The notes: generated by a model not told the origin, from the sequence alone. A stretch of 64,000 nt of DNA from an uncultured Christensenella sp. (GCA_949948895.1 CATLHE010000004.1:62001-126000), one strand, 5' to 3'. Counted from the first letter of the stretch, positions 9,889 to 20,944 are shown. Made by a program: numbers and translations.

Positions 9889-11676
9889 TTACTCCGCCGC
9901 AGTGAACGAATTGAACACTATGGAAGCGATCGAACCGCTTGCATTGAGCGTAACGGTAACATTGTACGTACCCGCCGCCGTACATGTGGCATTTGCACCG
10001 GGTGTAAGCGTGATTGTCGTGACCGATGCATTGCAAGACATAACGTCGGAGTTGAACCATCCTGCTTGATCCATGGTGCCCGCAGGCGAGGTCTTAACAC
10101 CGAAGCCCGCGGCTCCGAGCACGATATCGGCAGTCGCCGTCAAGTGATCTTTGTCAAACGACGCCGTTCCGAACTTAATACCGGTCCACGTGGGATCACC
10201 GTTATCACCTGCGGGTCCCCAGCCGCCGTGGAATACTACGTCGTATTCCCAAGGGAATTCGACGGTCGCATCGCCCAAACGAGTGATCTCTACCGAATAC
10301 TCAGAATTCTCGGCATTATATTTAAGATCAATCTTATACTGACCGTCGGCTTTGATCGCGATGTTGCTTGTTCCGCCTACTTGCGAAGAAAGGTTGACGC
10401 CGGTTTCGGTGTCTTCTGCAGCGAGAGCGCTTGCGCCGATCTGACCGTTCCACTCTGCGCCTACGGTAAGGATCTGGAATTCCGCGCCGCTGTCGAGGTC
10501 TGCCGTGATCGAGTAATCGTCGCCCGTTTTCGTAAGCAATACGTTAGCGGGGACGTCCTCATGTTTTGCTATGGTATTAAAGCCGGTAAGAACAGGCGTT
10601 TTACCCGTGCCTACAAGATAGAGATCTTTTTCTACCGTGACTTCGCACGAAGCGGTCTTTTCAAAGCTGCCCATACCGTACGTTACGGTAACGGTAGCAG
10701 TGCCGGGCTTAAGCGCCGTGATCTTGCCGTCAACTACGCTGACTATCGCGGGCGCGGAAGACGTCCATTCCACGGCGTCCGTCGTGTTTGCGGGCGTGAC
10801 CGTCGCCGTAAGGGTTTCGGCTTCTCCTACGTGAAGAGCGGTCGTTTCCTTGTTGAGAACTACGGTCTCGGCATGGTTGCCCTCGCCTGCGTCAAGAACC
10901 TTGACGTGGCAGGTCGCGCTCTTGCCGTCGCATTCGACGGTGATGTCCGTCTCGCCTTTGGCGACTGCGGTAATGAGACCCTCGTCGCTTACCGTGGCAA
11001 CCGCCTCGTCGTCGGAATCGAAGTATATGGTATCTTTTTCATCCGCGTTCTCGGGATTGATCGTAACTTCGAGCTGGAACGTTTCCAGATAATCGAACTC
11101 GAGAACGATGGACGTTTTATTGAGCTCTACCGACTCTACGGGCACGGGAAGCGCCGCGACGTCGCCGACTTTTTCGCTCGCTATCGTGTTGCCTTCTTCT
11201 TCGTTGATGGTGAGCGTGATTTTGTACTCGCCGTTCGCTTCGATGCCGAAATTATGCTCGCCGGGATAACCGTCGCCGCTGTTTATGATAGCGTCTTCGT
11301 CGGAGTACAGCGTATTGTCGGCGTTGATCTGTCCGCTCCACGACTGACCGACTTTAACTACTTTAAACGTATCGATCGAATAAAGCTTGACCGTTACTTC
11401 GTATACGTTTTCGGTTTCGGTGTACTTGAATGCGAACGGTGCGAACACTTCCTTTTTGGTCGTTGCGTTTGCATTAAAGAAGTTCGGTTCGCCGTCTTCC
11501 GCCGCATTGTAGTCCGCGTACGCGAAATCGCCCGCAAGATAGTAATCGGACTGGTCGCCCGCTTTGGGTTTATTGTCCCCCCCCCCTTTGTTGCCGCAAG
11601 CCGCAAGACTGCCGCCGCAAAGTCCGAGAGCTACGCAAAGTCCGACTGCGATAACTGCCTTTTTCTTTCCCATCAT
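9889..11676 (-). CDS. secreted lipoprotein with BIG2-type Ig-like domains
   Basis: signal peptide plus LAACG lipobox; VESVELNKTSIVLE..., GLITAVAKGETDITV and GKITALKPGTATVTVTYG BIG2 motifs; start trimmed to MMGKKK after AGGAGG. Confidence 0.8.
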   Translation of the reverse strand: MMGKKKAVIAVGLCVALGLCGGSLAACGNKGGGDNKPKAGDQSDYYLAGDFAYADYNAAEDGEPNFFNANATTKKEVFAPFAFKYTETENVYEVTVKLYSIDTFKVVKVGQSWSGQINADNTLYSDEDAIINSGDGYPGEHNFGIEANGEYKITLTINEEEGNTIASEKVGDVAALPVPVESVELNKTSIVLEFDYLETFQLEVTINPENADEKDTIYFDSDDEAVATVSDEGLITAVAKGETDITVECDGKSATCHVKVLDAGEGNHAETVVLNKETTALHVGEAETLTATVTPANTTDAVEWTSSAPAIVSVVDGKITALKPGTATVTVTYGMGSFEKTASCEVTVEKDLYLVGTGKTPVLTGFNTIAKHEDVPANVLLTKTGDDYSITADLDSGAEFQILTVGAEWNGQIGASALAAEDTETGVNLSSQVGGTSNIAIKADGQYKIDLKYNAENSEYSVEITRLGDATVEFPWEYDVVFHGGWGPAGDNGDPTWTGIKFGTASFDKDHLTATADIVLGAAGFGVKTSPAGTMDQAGWFNSDVMSCNASVTTITLTPGANATCTAAGTYNVTVTLNASGSIASIVFNSFTAAE

Positions 11677-11819
11677 TTTGCCTCCTAGCAAAAATTTTAC
11701 ATTGTAAGATTTTTCTTACGTCGTTTTGATTATACACCGCTTTAAAAACTTTGTCAACACGATTTTTCAAAATAATCCAAAACTTTCGCTTGTTTATGTC
11801 GTTTTGCAATATGTATCGC

Positions 11820-12432
11820 TCTTATTCAGGTGTAACAAATAATCAGCTTATATGTCAATACACGACAAAAATCCAAGCTATGCTTGGCGGAGCGCAAGGG
11901 TCTGCGCTCCCTACGAATGGGTGACAAGCGATATTGAGTGCAACTGTTGATACAGAATATCCCGCGCATTTTAACCTGTCATCCTGAGGCGAAGCCGAAG
12001 GATCTAGGGCGTAAGCCCGCACCAATCACAGGTTGGATTTATGTCGTGTATTTGCAAAGAGATTTATTTTACGATACACCCGAAAAAGTGCGGGGCATGA
12101 GGTGGGGTATCGTTTGTTTGGCATGACAGCAATGCGGCGGTTCTCCTAGATTCTTCGCTTCGCTCAGAATGACAAGCCAAAGGCTTGGCGATTGTCGTGT
12201 GTGAGCGTGAATAATTGGTTTTGCTCTGCACCCGAATAAAAGCAAAGTGTTTATGGGTTGTTGTTTGTTTGGCGTGACAGCTTTGCGGCGGTTCTCCTAG
12301 ATTCTTCGCCTGCGGCTCAGAATGACAATAAATGATATGCTCCGCTCTTATTCGGGTGATACGTACAACAAATCACCAATGCCGACACACGACAAAAATC
12401 CAATCTGAGATTGGCGTCCAACATTTGGTTGG
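11820..12432. repeat. intergenic repeat mosaic downstream of sbcC
   Basis: several acacgaca...ccaa hairpin and gatcct/gaatct modules ending exactly at the sbcC stop. Confidence 0.9.
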
Positions 12433-15216
12433 CTAGTACTTGATTCGACTACCCGTCGTATCCGTCGCCTCCATCACCTCGACGCACGACGGCATGCGCT
12501 CAATGAGCGCGGACGAGTGCGAGATAACGCCGACGAGACATGACGACGCCAAGCTTTCGAGCGCGGCGTACACCGTATCGATAAGCTCGTCGTCGAGCGT
12601 GCCGAACCCCTCGTCCAAAAAGAAGAACGCGTTGTCGCCGCCCGAAACCGAGCGCGCTATCGCTATCGCCACGGCGAGCGACGCCAAAAACATCTCCCCG
12701 CCCGACAGCGTGTCCGTTTTTCGCGCCTTGCCGTCGTTTAAGAAGTCGGACACCACAAACCCGCCGTCGCGGTCGTAACGCATGGTATACTTGCCGCCCG
12801 AAAGCTCTGCGAGTATACCGCTCGCCGCCGCCGTAAAGTCCTCTATGTATTCCGCGGCGACAAAATCGAGCATCTTCTTGCTCTTGGTTATCTCCGCTAT
12901 TTCCTTATATATATTATACGTCTTGATCGCGCCGTCCATTTGGCTGTCGAGCGACTTTCTCTGTTTGACTTTCTCTTCGAGCACGGCGAACTCGGTCTCC
13001 GCCCGCGCCTTTTCGGTAGCGAGCGCCGCCGCCTTGTCCCGCAACCGCTCCAAGTCCTCTTTTGCCGCAACGTACGCGCCTTCGTCAAACTCGGGCGCTT
13101 CCGACGGACAGGCGCGCCGCGCCGCCTCCAAACCCTCTTCCGCTGCTTTGAGCGTAGCCTCCGCCGCCGCGACGGCAAGCCCCAGATCCTTGCGCTTTTG
13201 CTCCCTGGCACCGGCGAGCTTTTCTATATCGCTCTGTTTTTGCTTTACCGCGCCGAGCTCGCCCGCCGCTTTGCCCCTGTACTCGCCAAGCCGCAAGGCT
13301 AGCTCCGCCGCGCGCGCCGAGCTCTGATCCGCCGCGGTCTCTGCCGCCGCCTTTTCCGCCGCCGCCTTTTCCGCCGCGGGCAACAGACTTTTCTCGGCGT
13401 CTTTCGATCTTTCGTAAGCCGCCGCCAGCTTTTCCGCTCGCGCCAATGCGTCGAGCACGCTCTCGTGCGTCCGCTCTTCCACGCCCGTTTGTTCGAGCGC
13501 TTTTGCCGCCGCGTCCTGCTCCGCCTGAGCCGATTTTACCGCCGCGTCGTACTGCTCGTATTTGAGCTTGGCGTTGTCGGTGAGCTTTTCGAACGTCGTG
13601 TATTTCTTGTCCGCGTCGCGCTTTGCCGCGAGCGCTTCGTCGAGCTCGACCTTTCTCGCCTCGACGTCGCCCGCCGCGCACGCGCCGCCGCGGTACTCGC
13701 CGCCGCACACCGGACACCTGTCGCCCGCGTGCAGCTCCGCCGCGACCGCCGCCGCATACGAATCGACCCGCGCTTTCGTGAGCGCCGCTTCCGCCTTTTC
13801 CGCAGTCGCCGCCGCCTCAGTCGCTTCGCTTTTTGCCGCTTCCAGCTCTTTGCCGAGTCGCTCTATCTTGTCCAGCTCCTCGCCCGCATGCTTCATCGCT
13901 TCCTCGCGCTCCGCATCGGCTTTTGCCGCCGCGCGCTTTACTTCGTTGTATTTATCAAGCTCGGTGCGAAGCGCATAGTACACAGCGTTTATCTCTGACG
14001 CCGCCGCTGTCTCGCGTCCGTCGTCATTCACGACGCGCGCCAAGCGCGCAAGAGCTTCCGTCGTGCGCTCCGCCTTCTCCGCCGCCGTCTTTGCGTCGCA
14101 CAGCGCCGCGCGCAGCTTTTGCCCGTCCGCATCCGCCGTCTCGCGCTTTGCATTCAGTTCGCCGCGAATCTTTTCGAGCGCGCCGCGCTTACGCTCCGCC
14201 GCCGCGCGCTTATCCAAAGCGTCCTTTTCCGCCGCTTCGCACTCGCGGTCGCGCTCGACGAGCACGCTCAGCTCGTTTATCCTCGCGCGGATCTCTTCGA
14301 GCTCGCCGTTATAGTCGGGGACCTGTTCCGCCTCGAAGTCGGTCAACGCCCTGTCCGCCTCGGCTTTTTGGGCTTTGGCGCGTTCCGCGCGCTCCGCGCT
14401 CTCGGCTACCGCGCGCTGTTTTTCGAGCGCGCTCTTGTACGCGTCGCGAACCTTGCCCATTTCCTCGAACTCGTCGCGCTTTCTTTGTATCTCGCGCTCG
14501 CCCGCCGCCGCCTTGGCTTTGAGCGACGCGATCTCGCTCTTTTTGGTCTGTACTTCCGCATCGGTCACATTGCCGAGCGTTTCTATACTTTTCTGTATCG
14601 CCGCCGCGTCCGCGTCCGCCGCTTTCATGCGGTCGTTGGCGCGCGAATACACCTCGCCGAACCGCGTCAGCGAGAATATCTTGCCCACCACTTCCGTCTG
14701 CTTGGCGGGCGTGAGTTTCAAGAACTCGGCATACTCGCCCTGTTCCAAAAGATATACGTTTTTGAACTCCGACGCGGCGAGCCCGACTATCTCCTCGATA
14801 GCCGCCGTCGCTTCCTCGCCCTTTGCTATCGGCGCGCCCGCTTTGTACAGCGTGCACTCGCTGACCGCCGAGCGCTTGATCAACGCGTCCCGTTCGACTG
14901 CGTTTTCTTTATCGGACTTGTCCGCTTTTTCGCCGCGGCATTTGATGGTGCGCTCGACGCGATACACTTCGCCGTTTGCCGAAAAATCGAACGTTACGCT
15001 CGCACTGCTGCGCGACAGGTTGACCACGTCGGCGAGATTGCCCTTGCCGCTCTTGCCGTACAGCGCGAGCATGATGCTGTCGAATATAGTCGTCTTGCCC
15101 GCGCCCGTCTTGCCGCAAATACAAAACAGATTGACGCGTCCGACTGCGTCAAAGTCGAGTTCCTGCGCGTCCGTGAACGAATTGACGCCCTCTATCACAA
15201 GCCGTATCGGTCTCAT
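12433..15216 (-). CDS. sbcC: SbcC-type SMC-like exonuclease ATPase
   Basis: 927 aa; GKTGAGKTTIFDSI, zinc-hook CPVCG, LSGGEMFLASLAVAIA signature, FFLDEGFGTLD. Confidence 0.94.
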   Translation of the reverse strand: MRPIRLVIEGVNSFTDAQELDFDAVGRVNLFCICGKTGAGKTTIFDSIMLALYGKSGKGNLADVVNLSRSSASVTFDFSANGEVYRVERTIKCRGEKADKSDKENAVERDALIKRSAVSECTLYKAGAPIAKGEEATAAIEEIVGLAASEFKNVYLLEQGEYAEFLKLTPAKQTEVVGKIFSLTRFGEVYSRANDRMKAADADAAAIQKSIETLGNVTDAEVQTKKSEIASLKAKAAAGEREIQRKRDEFEEMGKVRDAYKSALEKQRAVAESAERAERAKAQKAEADRALTDFEAEQVPDYNGELEEIRARINELSVLVERDRECEAAEKDALDKRAAAERKRGALEKIRGELNAKRETADADGQKLRAALCDAKTAAEKAERTTEALARLARVVNDDGRETAAASEINAVYYALRTELDKYNEVKRAAAKADAEREEAMKHAGEELDKIERLGKELEAAKSEATEAAATAEKAEAALTKARVDSYAAAVAAELHAGDRCPVCGGEYRGGACAAGDVEARKVELDEALAAKRDADKKYTTFEKLTDNAKLKYEQYDAAVKSAQAEQDAAAKALEQTGVEERTHESVLDALARAEKLAAAYERSKDAEKSLLPAAEKAAAEKAAAETAADQSSARAAELALRLGEYRGKAAGELGAVKQKQSDIEKLAGAREQKRKDLGLAVAAAEATLKAAEEGLEAARRACPSEAPEFDEGAYVAAKEDLERLRDKAAALATEKARAETEFAVLEEKVKQRKSLDSQMDGAIKTYNIYKEIAEITKSKKMLDFVAAEYIEDFTAAASGILAELSGGKYTMRYDRDGGFVVSDFLNDGKARKTDTLSGGEMFLASLAVAIAIARSVSGGDNAFFFLDEGFGTLDDELIDTVYAALESLASSCLVGVISHSSALIERMPSCVEVMEATDTTGSRIKY

Positions 15217-15278
15217 TTTTTGTCTCCCATAAATCCATGATCGTCTATTCCCGCGGTTGTCCGAAAAGCGCAGACCTG

Positions 15279-16499
15279 TCAGTGCTCCATGTTTTCGCCG
15301 CTGATAATTTCGTGCATAATTTCGCTAAACGCCGCCTTTACTTCCGGCTTGGGCTTGCGGTCGTAGCGGCTTTCGTAGTACGCTTCGAATATCTCGTCGT
15401 CCGACAAATGCGCGCGACGCGTTTTGACCGTATCGCCGCGCACCGTCGCGGTTATGACGAGATCGTTGTACGCGGGATGAGATTTAATTTCCGACGCTTC
15501 TTTTTTGCCGAGCGGCTCGCCGCAGTAGCGCAGCCGCACGTAGTCGTGCTTATAAAGCTCGAGTTTTGCCATGCACTCGTCGTAGTTGTCGGCGTCCGTT
15601 TCGGTCAGTTTCTTGCCCGACGACAGCGGGATCTCCGTGATCTTGCGCGTTTTGGTGTCGACGAGCGTCACCGATTTGTTCCGCGTTTCGTCGTACGCGT
15701 ACTGCAACGGCGAACCGCAATAAACGGCGAGCGGCGTCTTTGTGACCGTATAGCGTTTATGCACGTGCCCAAGCGCGACGTAGTCGGCGGTCTCGGGCAG
15801 AACGGACGCGGGCAATGCCAAAAGTCCGCCCAAGGTATCCGCTTTTTCGTCCTTAGTCAAAAACAAATGCGTGCACAGCATGTTGTACTCGCCGTCGTTA
15901 AAAAAGCCGCACGCCGAAGCGAGCGTGTTTTTCACGCGCTCGACGTACGGGATATTATAGTCCTGCTCGCTCCACCTTGAAAGCCGCGATTCCGACGGGT
16001 ACGGCACGAGCGCGATATTGACGCGCTCTTCGCCTTTGACGACCGTCACGCCGCCCTGCCTTCCGACGAGCTTTATGCGCTGTTTTGAAAGATAGTCCGC
16101 CGCCGCCGCGACCTCGAAAAGCGACGCGGGCGGTACGGGCTCGTCCAAGATCTCCGAGCCGAGCGCGGTATAGTCGAGCTCGCCCGCGAGGACTATGCCC
16201 TGAAGATCGGCGAGCGGTTTCGCCGCGCACAGCCTGCGCTCATCGTCGTGATTGCCGGCAAGCGCGATGACGGCGCGACCGCGCTCCGCAAAAGTGAGCA
16301 TGGCGCGGTAAAACACGCGCTCGGCTTCGGACGGCGGGACCGTAGCGTCGAACACGTCGCCGGCTATGAGTATGACGTCGGCGTTTTCCCTGTCGGCAAT
16401 GCCCGCTATCTCTTTGATAACGTCGCACTGCTCTTCGATCCGCAACGCTTTCCCGAGCCGCTTGCCCAAGTGCAAGTCGGCGGTATGTATTATCTTCAT
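15279..16499 (-). CDS. sbcD: SbcD-type exonuclease (metallophosphoesterase)
   Basis: 406 aa; HTADLHLGKRLG, GDVFDATVP, GNHDDERR; upstream of sbcC. Confidence 0.94.
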   Translation of the reverse strand: MKIIHTADLHLGKRLGKALRIEEQCDVIKEIAGIADRENADVILIAGDVFDATVPPSEAERVFYRAMLTFAERGRAVIALAGNHDDERRLCAAKPLADLQGIVLAGELDYTALGSEILDEPVPPASLFEVAAAADYLSKQRIKLVGRQGGVTVVKGEERVNIALVPYPSESRLSRWSEQDYNIPYVERVKNTLASACGFFNDGEYNMLCTHLFLTKDEKADTLGGLLALPASVLPETADYVALGHVHKRYTVTKTPLAVYCGSPLQYAYDETRNKSVTLVDTKTRKITEIPLSSGKKLTETDADNYDECMAKLELYKHDYVRLRYCGEPLGKKEASEIKSHPAYNDLVITATVRGDTVKTRRAHLSDDEIFEAYYESRYDRKPKPEVKAAFSEIMHEIISGENMEH

Positions 16500-16656
16500 G
16501 CTACTCTGTCCTTTGAATGCGCTTTTTCATTTCAAACACTTGAAAAAATAAGTGCTACGTGATATATTATAGTACAAGCTCGATAAATTTTCAAGCTAAT
16601 TTGGCAATCGGCGGGCTATATTAAGCAATTACGTATTGCCGATACAGAGGAAACAG

Positions 16657-18072
16657 ATGTTCAAGCTCTCGCCCGAAGCGGCGCTCGACGGCTCGGTCAC
16701 CGTCGAAAACAAGTTCATAGTCGAGTATATGCCGTACGCGGACGGCGACTACGTAAAGGTGTATCTTTACGGGCTGTCGCTTGCCGCGAGAAAAGCCGAT
16801 CCCGACGATACTCTCGCTCGGCTCGCAAGGCGCTTGGGGCTTGACTCCGCGACCGTGGACGCGGCTATCGAGTATTGGACGGAGCGCGGGCTTATGGCTA
16901 GGCTTGGCGACGACGTTACATACTACCCGCCGAGCGCGTCGCGCATCAAAATAAAAAACTACGACGTGGACAAGTACGCCGAGTTCAATCGCATGACGCA
17001 GTCGTACATAGACGCGCGGCAGATAACGCCCAACGAGTACAACGAGTACTATGCACTCATGGAAAAGTACGAGCTCGAATGGCAGGCAATGGCGGTGATA
17101 GTCAATTACTGCGTCAAGCTCAAAGGCGGGAACGTTTCGCGGCAGTATATCCTCGCCGTAGCGCGCAATCTCGCCGAGGACGGCTACCGCACTTTCGACG
17201 GCGTTACCGAACGGCTCGAAGAGTACGGCGTGTATTATAACGATATTTGCGAGATACTTTCCGCCATGGGCAAGAAACGCCCCGACCACGAGGCGATAGG
17301 CGTTTACAAAAAATGGCTCAAAGAATACAAGTTCGATAAGTCGGTCATAGCGTTTGTCGCGGGCACTATCAAGCACGGCGGTATAGCGTCGCTCGACGCC
17401 AAGCTGACGGGCTACAAAGACCTCGGGCTTTTCACGTGCGAGCGCATAACGGAATACGAGACGGAGCGTAAAGCGCTTCTCACGCTCGCCAAAAACGTCA
17501 ATCGCGCGCTCGGCGTGTACTACGAAAACGTAGAGCCCGAGATATCGCTTTACATAAAGCCGTGGCTCGCGCTCGGGTTCGACGACAAAGCGATACTAGC
17601 GCTCGCCGATCACTGCATGAAAAACAATCTCAAAACGCTGTCCGATCTCGACGCGGTAGTGCGCGAGTTTTTTGCCGCCGCCGTCGTTACCGAGTCGGAT
17701 ATCCGCGCGCGCATAGACGGCGAAACGCGCTCGGATGCGGAGATAGAACGGCTCATGCAGGAGCTCGGTTTGATCGGCGCGGTCAAGTCGACTTACCGCG
17801 CGTACTATTCGGTCTGGGCGTACAAGTACGCATTGCCCGCCGACGTTATATTTTTGGCCGCGGAAAAAGCCAAGGGCACTGCCAGCCCGTTCGCGTACAT
17901 GAACAGGATTCTCGTCGCGTGGCACGCCGCGGGCGTCAAGACCGTAGACGACGCCAAAGCGCAGTCTTCGGCAATCGCGGAGGTCGCGGCGACGGCGGGC
18001 GGCAAAGACCGCGCGGCAGTTACGGAACGGTACTCGGCGGAAGAGCTCGACGCGATTTTCAACGACGACTAA
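16657..18072 (+). CDS. DnaD-domain primosomal protein
   Basis: two DnaD-like domains; followed by a DnaC/DnaI-type loader; start MFKLSPEA with gagg RBS. Confidence 0.85.
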   Translation: MFKLSPEAALDGSVTVENKFIVEYMPYADGDYVKVYLYGLSLAARKADPDDTLARLARRLGLDSATVDAAIEYWTERGLMARLGDDVTYYPPSASRIKIKNYDVDKYAEFNRMTQSYIDARQITPNEYNEYYALMEKYELEWQAMAVIVNYCVKLKGGNVSRQYILAVARNLAEDGYRTFDGVTERLEEYGVYYNDICEILSAMGKKRPDHEAIGVYKKWLKEYKFDKSVIAFVAGTIKHGGIASLDAKLTGYKDLGLFTCERITEYETERKALLTLAKNVNRALGVYYENVEPEISLYIKPWLALGFDDKAILALADHCMKNNLKTLSDLDAVVREFFAAAVVTESDIRARIDGETRSDAEIERLMQELGLIGAVKSTYRAYYSVWAYKYALPADVIFLAAEKAKGTASPFAYMNRILVAWHAAGVKTVDDAKAQSSAIAEVAATAGGKDRAAVTERYSAEELDAIFNDD

Positions 18073-18086
18073 GGGGGCGAGGCGCA

Positions 18087-19004
18087 ATGAACGCTTACGA
18101 CAGAGCGGTAAACGAAATAAAGAATCTGCGGCGCGAAGCGGAAGACCGCGGTCGGCTTATTTTTAAAGCCGCGCTCGATCGCGACGCGAAGCTCGCCGCG
18201 GCGTACAGGGCGTACATCGAGCAAATGCATTTGTTTGCGCGCGGACAGAAAAACGAGTTCAAAAAGGCGGAAGCCGCGCTCAAAAAAGCGATAGCCGACG
18301 CGGGGCTCAAGAGAGAACAGCTCGACCCGCCTCACGCTTGCAAGCTCTGCCGCGATACCGGAAAGGTGGGCGGCGCGTACTGTTCTTGCGTTATAAGCCG
18401 CGTGATCAATTCCGACAGACACAACCTTACTCTCCCCTCTTACGATTTTGATAAGTGCAAAAGCACCGCGCCGAGCGACAAGCTCAAAAAGCGGTACGAG
18501 GAAGCTGAGGCGTATATAAATTCCTATCCCGACGGCAAGCCGTTTTTTGTGCTCTCGGGCACTGCCGGCACGGGCAAGACCGTGCTTGCGTCCGCTATCG
18601 CGTCCAAGCTGATGGCTCGCGGCGCGTCGGCGGTGACGGTGACCGCCGCGGGGTTTGTCAGGCGCGCGCTCGATTACCACACGCAGTTTTCCATACCCGA
18701 TTATACGGACAGGTTCACGCCTATGCTCGACTGCGACGTTCTCGTGATAGACGATCTCGGGACAGAGAGCGTGCTCAAAAACGTGACAAACGAATATCTT
18801 TATATCGTTATCAACGAGAGATGGCAGGCGGGTAAGTATACCGTTATCACGACCAACCTTACCGCGAGCGGGCTGCTCGGCAGGTACGGCGAAAGCATAT
18901 TCTCTAGGATGTGCGACAAGTCGAAAGCGATAAGCAAGAAGCTTGACGGCGACAACGCGCGCTTGGGCATTAAGACCAAGACGGACAAGACCGACAAAAC
19001 ATAG
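18087..19004 (+). CDS. DnaC/DnaI-like helicase-loader ATPase
   Basis: LSGTAGTGKTVLASAIASKL Walker A, VLVIDDLGTES Walker B, CxxC pair; start trimmed from ORF 17562..19004 to ATG after aagggggcgagg. Confidence 0.9.
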   Translation: MNAYDRAVNEIKNLRREAEDRGRLIFKAALDRDAKLAAAYRAYIEQMHLFARGQKNEFKKAEAALKKAIADAGLKREQLDPPHACKLCRDTGKVGGAYCSCVISRVINSDRHNLTLPSYDFDKCKSTAPSDKLKKRYEEAEAYINSYPDGKPFFVLSGTAGTGKTVLASAIASKLMARGASAVTVTAAGFVRRALDYHTQFSIPDYTDRFTPMLDCDVLVIDDLGTESVLKNVTNEYLYIVINERWQAGKYTVITTNLTASGLLGRYGESIFSRMCDKSKAISKKLDGDNARLGIKTKTDKTDKT

Positions 19005-19017
19005 TCAGGAGGCGCAC

Positions 19018-19797
19018 ATGGATTTTACGGGCGTAAAAGACATTTCTATTTACGGAACGGACTGCATAGTCGATATCTCGCGCGGCGACGACGCCGCGTT
19101 GAGGTTTGTTTCCGCCAAGGAGAAATACTTCGAACTCAATGTTGACGACAACGGCATGTTTACCGTGCGCCAAAAGGACCGCAATCTTTTCTACAAGATC
19201 ATTCTGCACAAGATCGAGTTTAAGCTGATACTGCCCAAGTGGTTCCGCGGCAAACTGCGGTTCCGTAATAAGAACGGCGGGCTGTACGTGAGCGGCGCGG
19301 ACTTTGCCGACGTGGAGCTTTCCACCGATAACGGCAAGTTCGATCTCAAAGATATCAAGTGCGACAGTTTTCAGCTAAAAATGCGCAACGGCACGGTGCT
19401 CGCCAAAAACCTTAACGCCGCGAACGGCGCGGGGATCAAGTGCACCAACGGCAATATCAAGATCGAGTCGGCGGTCACGTCGGCGCTTAATATCTCGTGC
19501 AATAACGCCGCTATGTCCATTATCGACGTGGAAGCCAAAAAGTTCGAGTGCACTACTTCGAACGGCGCGATCGACGCGAGCGGGATAGTTTCCGACGAGC
19601 TCAAGCTCGAAACGTCCAACGGCAAAATAACCGCCGCGCCGCTCGGCAAGCGCGACGATTATAAGCTTTCGCTCGATACGCGCACGGGCGCGATAACCGT
19701 CGACGGCGTGGCGTACAAGAAGCTCGCTGACGTCGCGGGCATGAAAAAGCTGTTCGCCAAGACTGCCAATGGGGATATAGACGTCCGCTTCTTCTAG
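19018..19797 (+). CDS. DUF4097-like beta-strand repeat protein
   Basis: repeated ADVELSTDNGKFDLKD / FECTTSNGAIDASG / KLETSNGKIT pattern; AGGAGG RBS before MDFTGVKD. Confidence 0.82.
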   Translation: MDFTGVKDISIYGTDCIVDISRGDDAALRFVSAKEKYFELNVDDNGMFTVRQKDRNLFYKIILHKIEFKLILPKWFRGKLRFRNKNGGLYVSGADFADVELSTDNGKFDLKDIKCDSFQLKMRNGTVLAKNLNAANGAGIKCTNGNIKIESAVTSALNISCNNAAMSIIDVEAKKFECTTSNGAIDASGIVSDELKLETSNGKITAAPLGKRDDYKLSLDTRTGAITVDGVAYKKLADVAGMKKLFAKTANGDIDVRFF

Positions 19798-20235
19798 CCC
19801 AAGCACAGCTTGGATTTTTGTCGTGTATTTGCGTATGCGATTTGTTTTACATTGCGCCCGAATAAGAGCGGAGCATATCATTTATTGTCATTCTGAGCCG
19901 CAGGCGAAGAATCTAGGCGATCCGCCGCATATCGTAAACGCCAAACCAATCGCAACCCATAAACTCTTTTAAATTATTCAGGTGTGATATAAAATCAACA
20001 GCCCCGCCCACACACGGCAGACGGCAAGCGTAAGGCTTGCGGGCTTGCGCCCTAGATCATTCGGCTTCGCCTCAGGATGACAAGGGTCGATAGCGGGATA
20101 TTCTGTTTTTTATTTATTCGGGTGTAACGCACAATTACCGATCTCGTTCACACACGACATTCGCCAAGCCTTTGGCTTGTCATCCTGAGCGTTAGCGAAG
20201 GATCTAGGCGAACCGCCGCTTAGAGTAAACACCCG
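19798..20235. repeat. intergenic repeat mosaic between DUF4097-like gene and yabP
   Basis: ccaagcacagcttgg hairpin directly after the TAG stop, followed by other modules. Confidence 0.9.
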
Positions 20236-20385
20236 ACCAAACGCGGTTGGATAATTACAGATAGTTTATAAGACAGTATCTACTGTCTTTTTATCATTTA
20301 TATATGTGCTAGGTTTGCTGTCGGCATGTCGTGCCGTGGCTCCGATTGACATAATCCCAAAGCGCGCGGCATAAAATATAGCGCT

Positions 20386-20670
20386 ATGAAAGAACAAAAA
20401 ATCGAAAGCTCGACTGTCAAATTCACTTCGCACGCGATCGCGCTTACCGACCGCAAAAAGGCGACGCTCACGGGCGTGGGCAAAGTGGAAAGCTCCAACG
20501 CTACGGAGATAGTGCTTATCACCTGCCTCGGTCGGCTTGTCATCACGGGCGCGGAGCTCAAGATAGAACGATTCGATATGACCGTCGGCGACGTCGCCGT
20601 GACGGGGAATATCGACGCGCTCAAGTACGCCGTAGCCAAGCCGCCGCTCATTAAACGCATATTCAAATAA
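20386..20670 (+). CDS. yabP: YabP/YqfC family sporulation protein
   Basis: 94 aa; ALTDRKKATLTGVGKVESSNATEIVLITCLGRLVITGAELKIERFD. Confidence 0.88.
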   Translation: MKEQKIESSTVKFTSHAIALTDRKKATLTGVGKVESSNATEIVLITCLGRLVITGAELKIERFDMTVGDVAVTGNIDALKYAVAKPPLIKRIFK

Positions 20671-20674
20671 CGCC

Positions 20675-20944
20675 GTGATCGAGATATATTCGTTTATATT
20701 TTCGCTCGGGCTGGGTATTGTCGCAAGGCTTTTGTACCTCGGCGCGAGCGCGCTCGCTAAGCGCACGGATTTCCTGCCCGTTACCGTGGTTTTGGACATG
20801 CTTGTCGCGCTTGTCGTGGGCGGCGCGTTTATCGCGTACATAATCTTCTCCGCCGCCGAGCTCGCGCCGTACATGTTTGCCGCGCTCGGAAGCGGTTACG
20901 TCGTCACGCTCGCTTTGACCAAGCGCAAACATAAAAATGCTTGA
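20675..20944 (+). CDS. YabQ-like spore cortex membrane protein
   Basis: 89 aa hydrophobic protein directly downstream of yabP, GTG start. Confidence 0.6.
   Translation: MIEIYSFIFSLGLGIVARLLYLGASALAKRTDFLPVTVVLDMLVALVVGGAFIAYIIFSAAELAPYMFAALGSGYVVTLALTKRKHKNA

Noticed and set aside
9760-11688. 642-aa plus-strand ORF antisense to the Ig-like lipoprotein
   Set aside because: Arg/Phe/Tyr-rich shadow of a well-formed secreted protein with signal peptide and BIG2 repeats on the minus strand.
11820-12432. Possible CRISPR array, because of many short repeats (also considered at 63345-64000)
   Set aside because: Units are of mixed types and both orientations, spacing is irregular, inter-repeat sequence is itself repetitive, and there are no cas genes.
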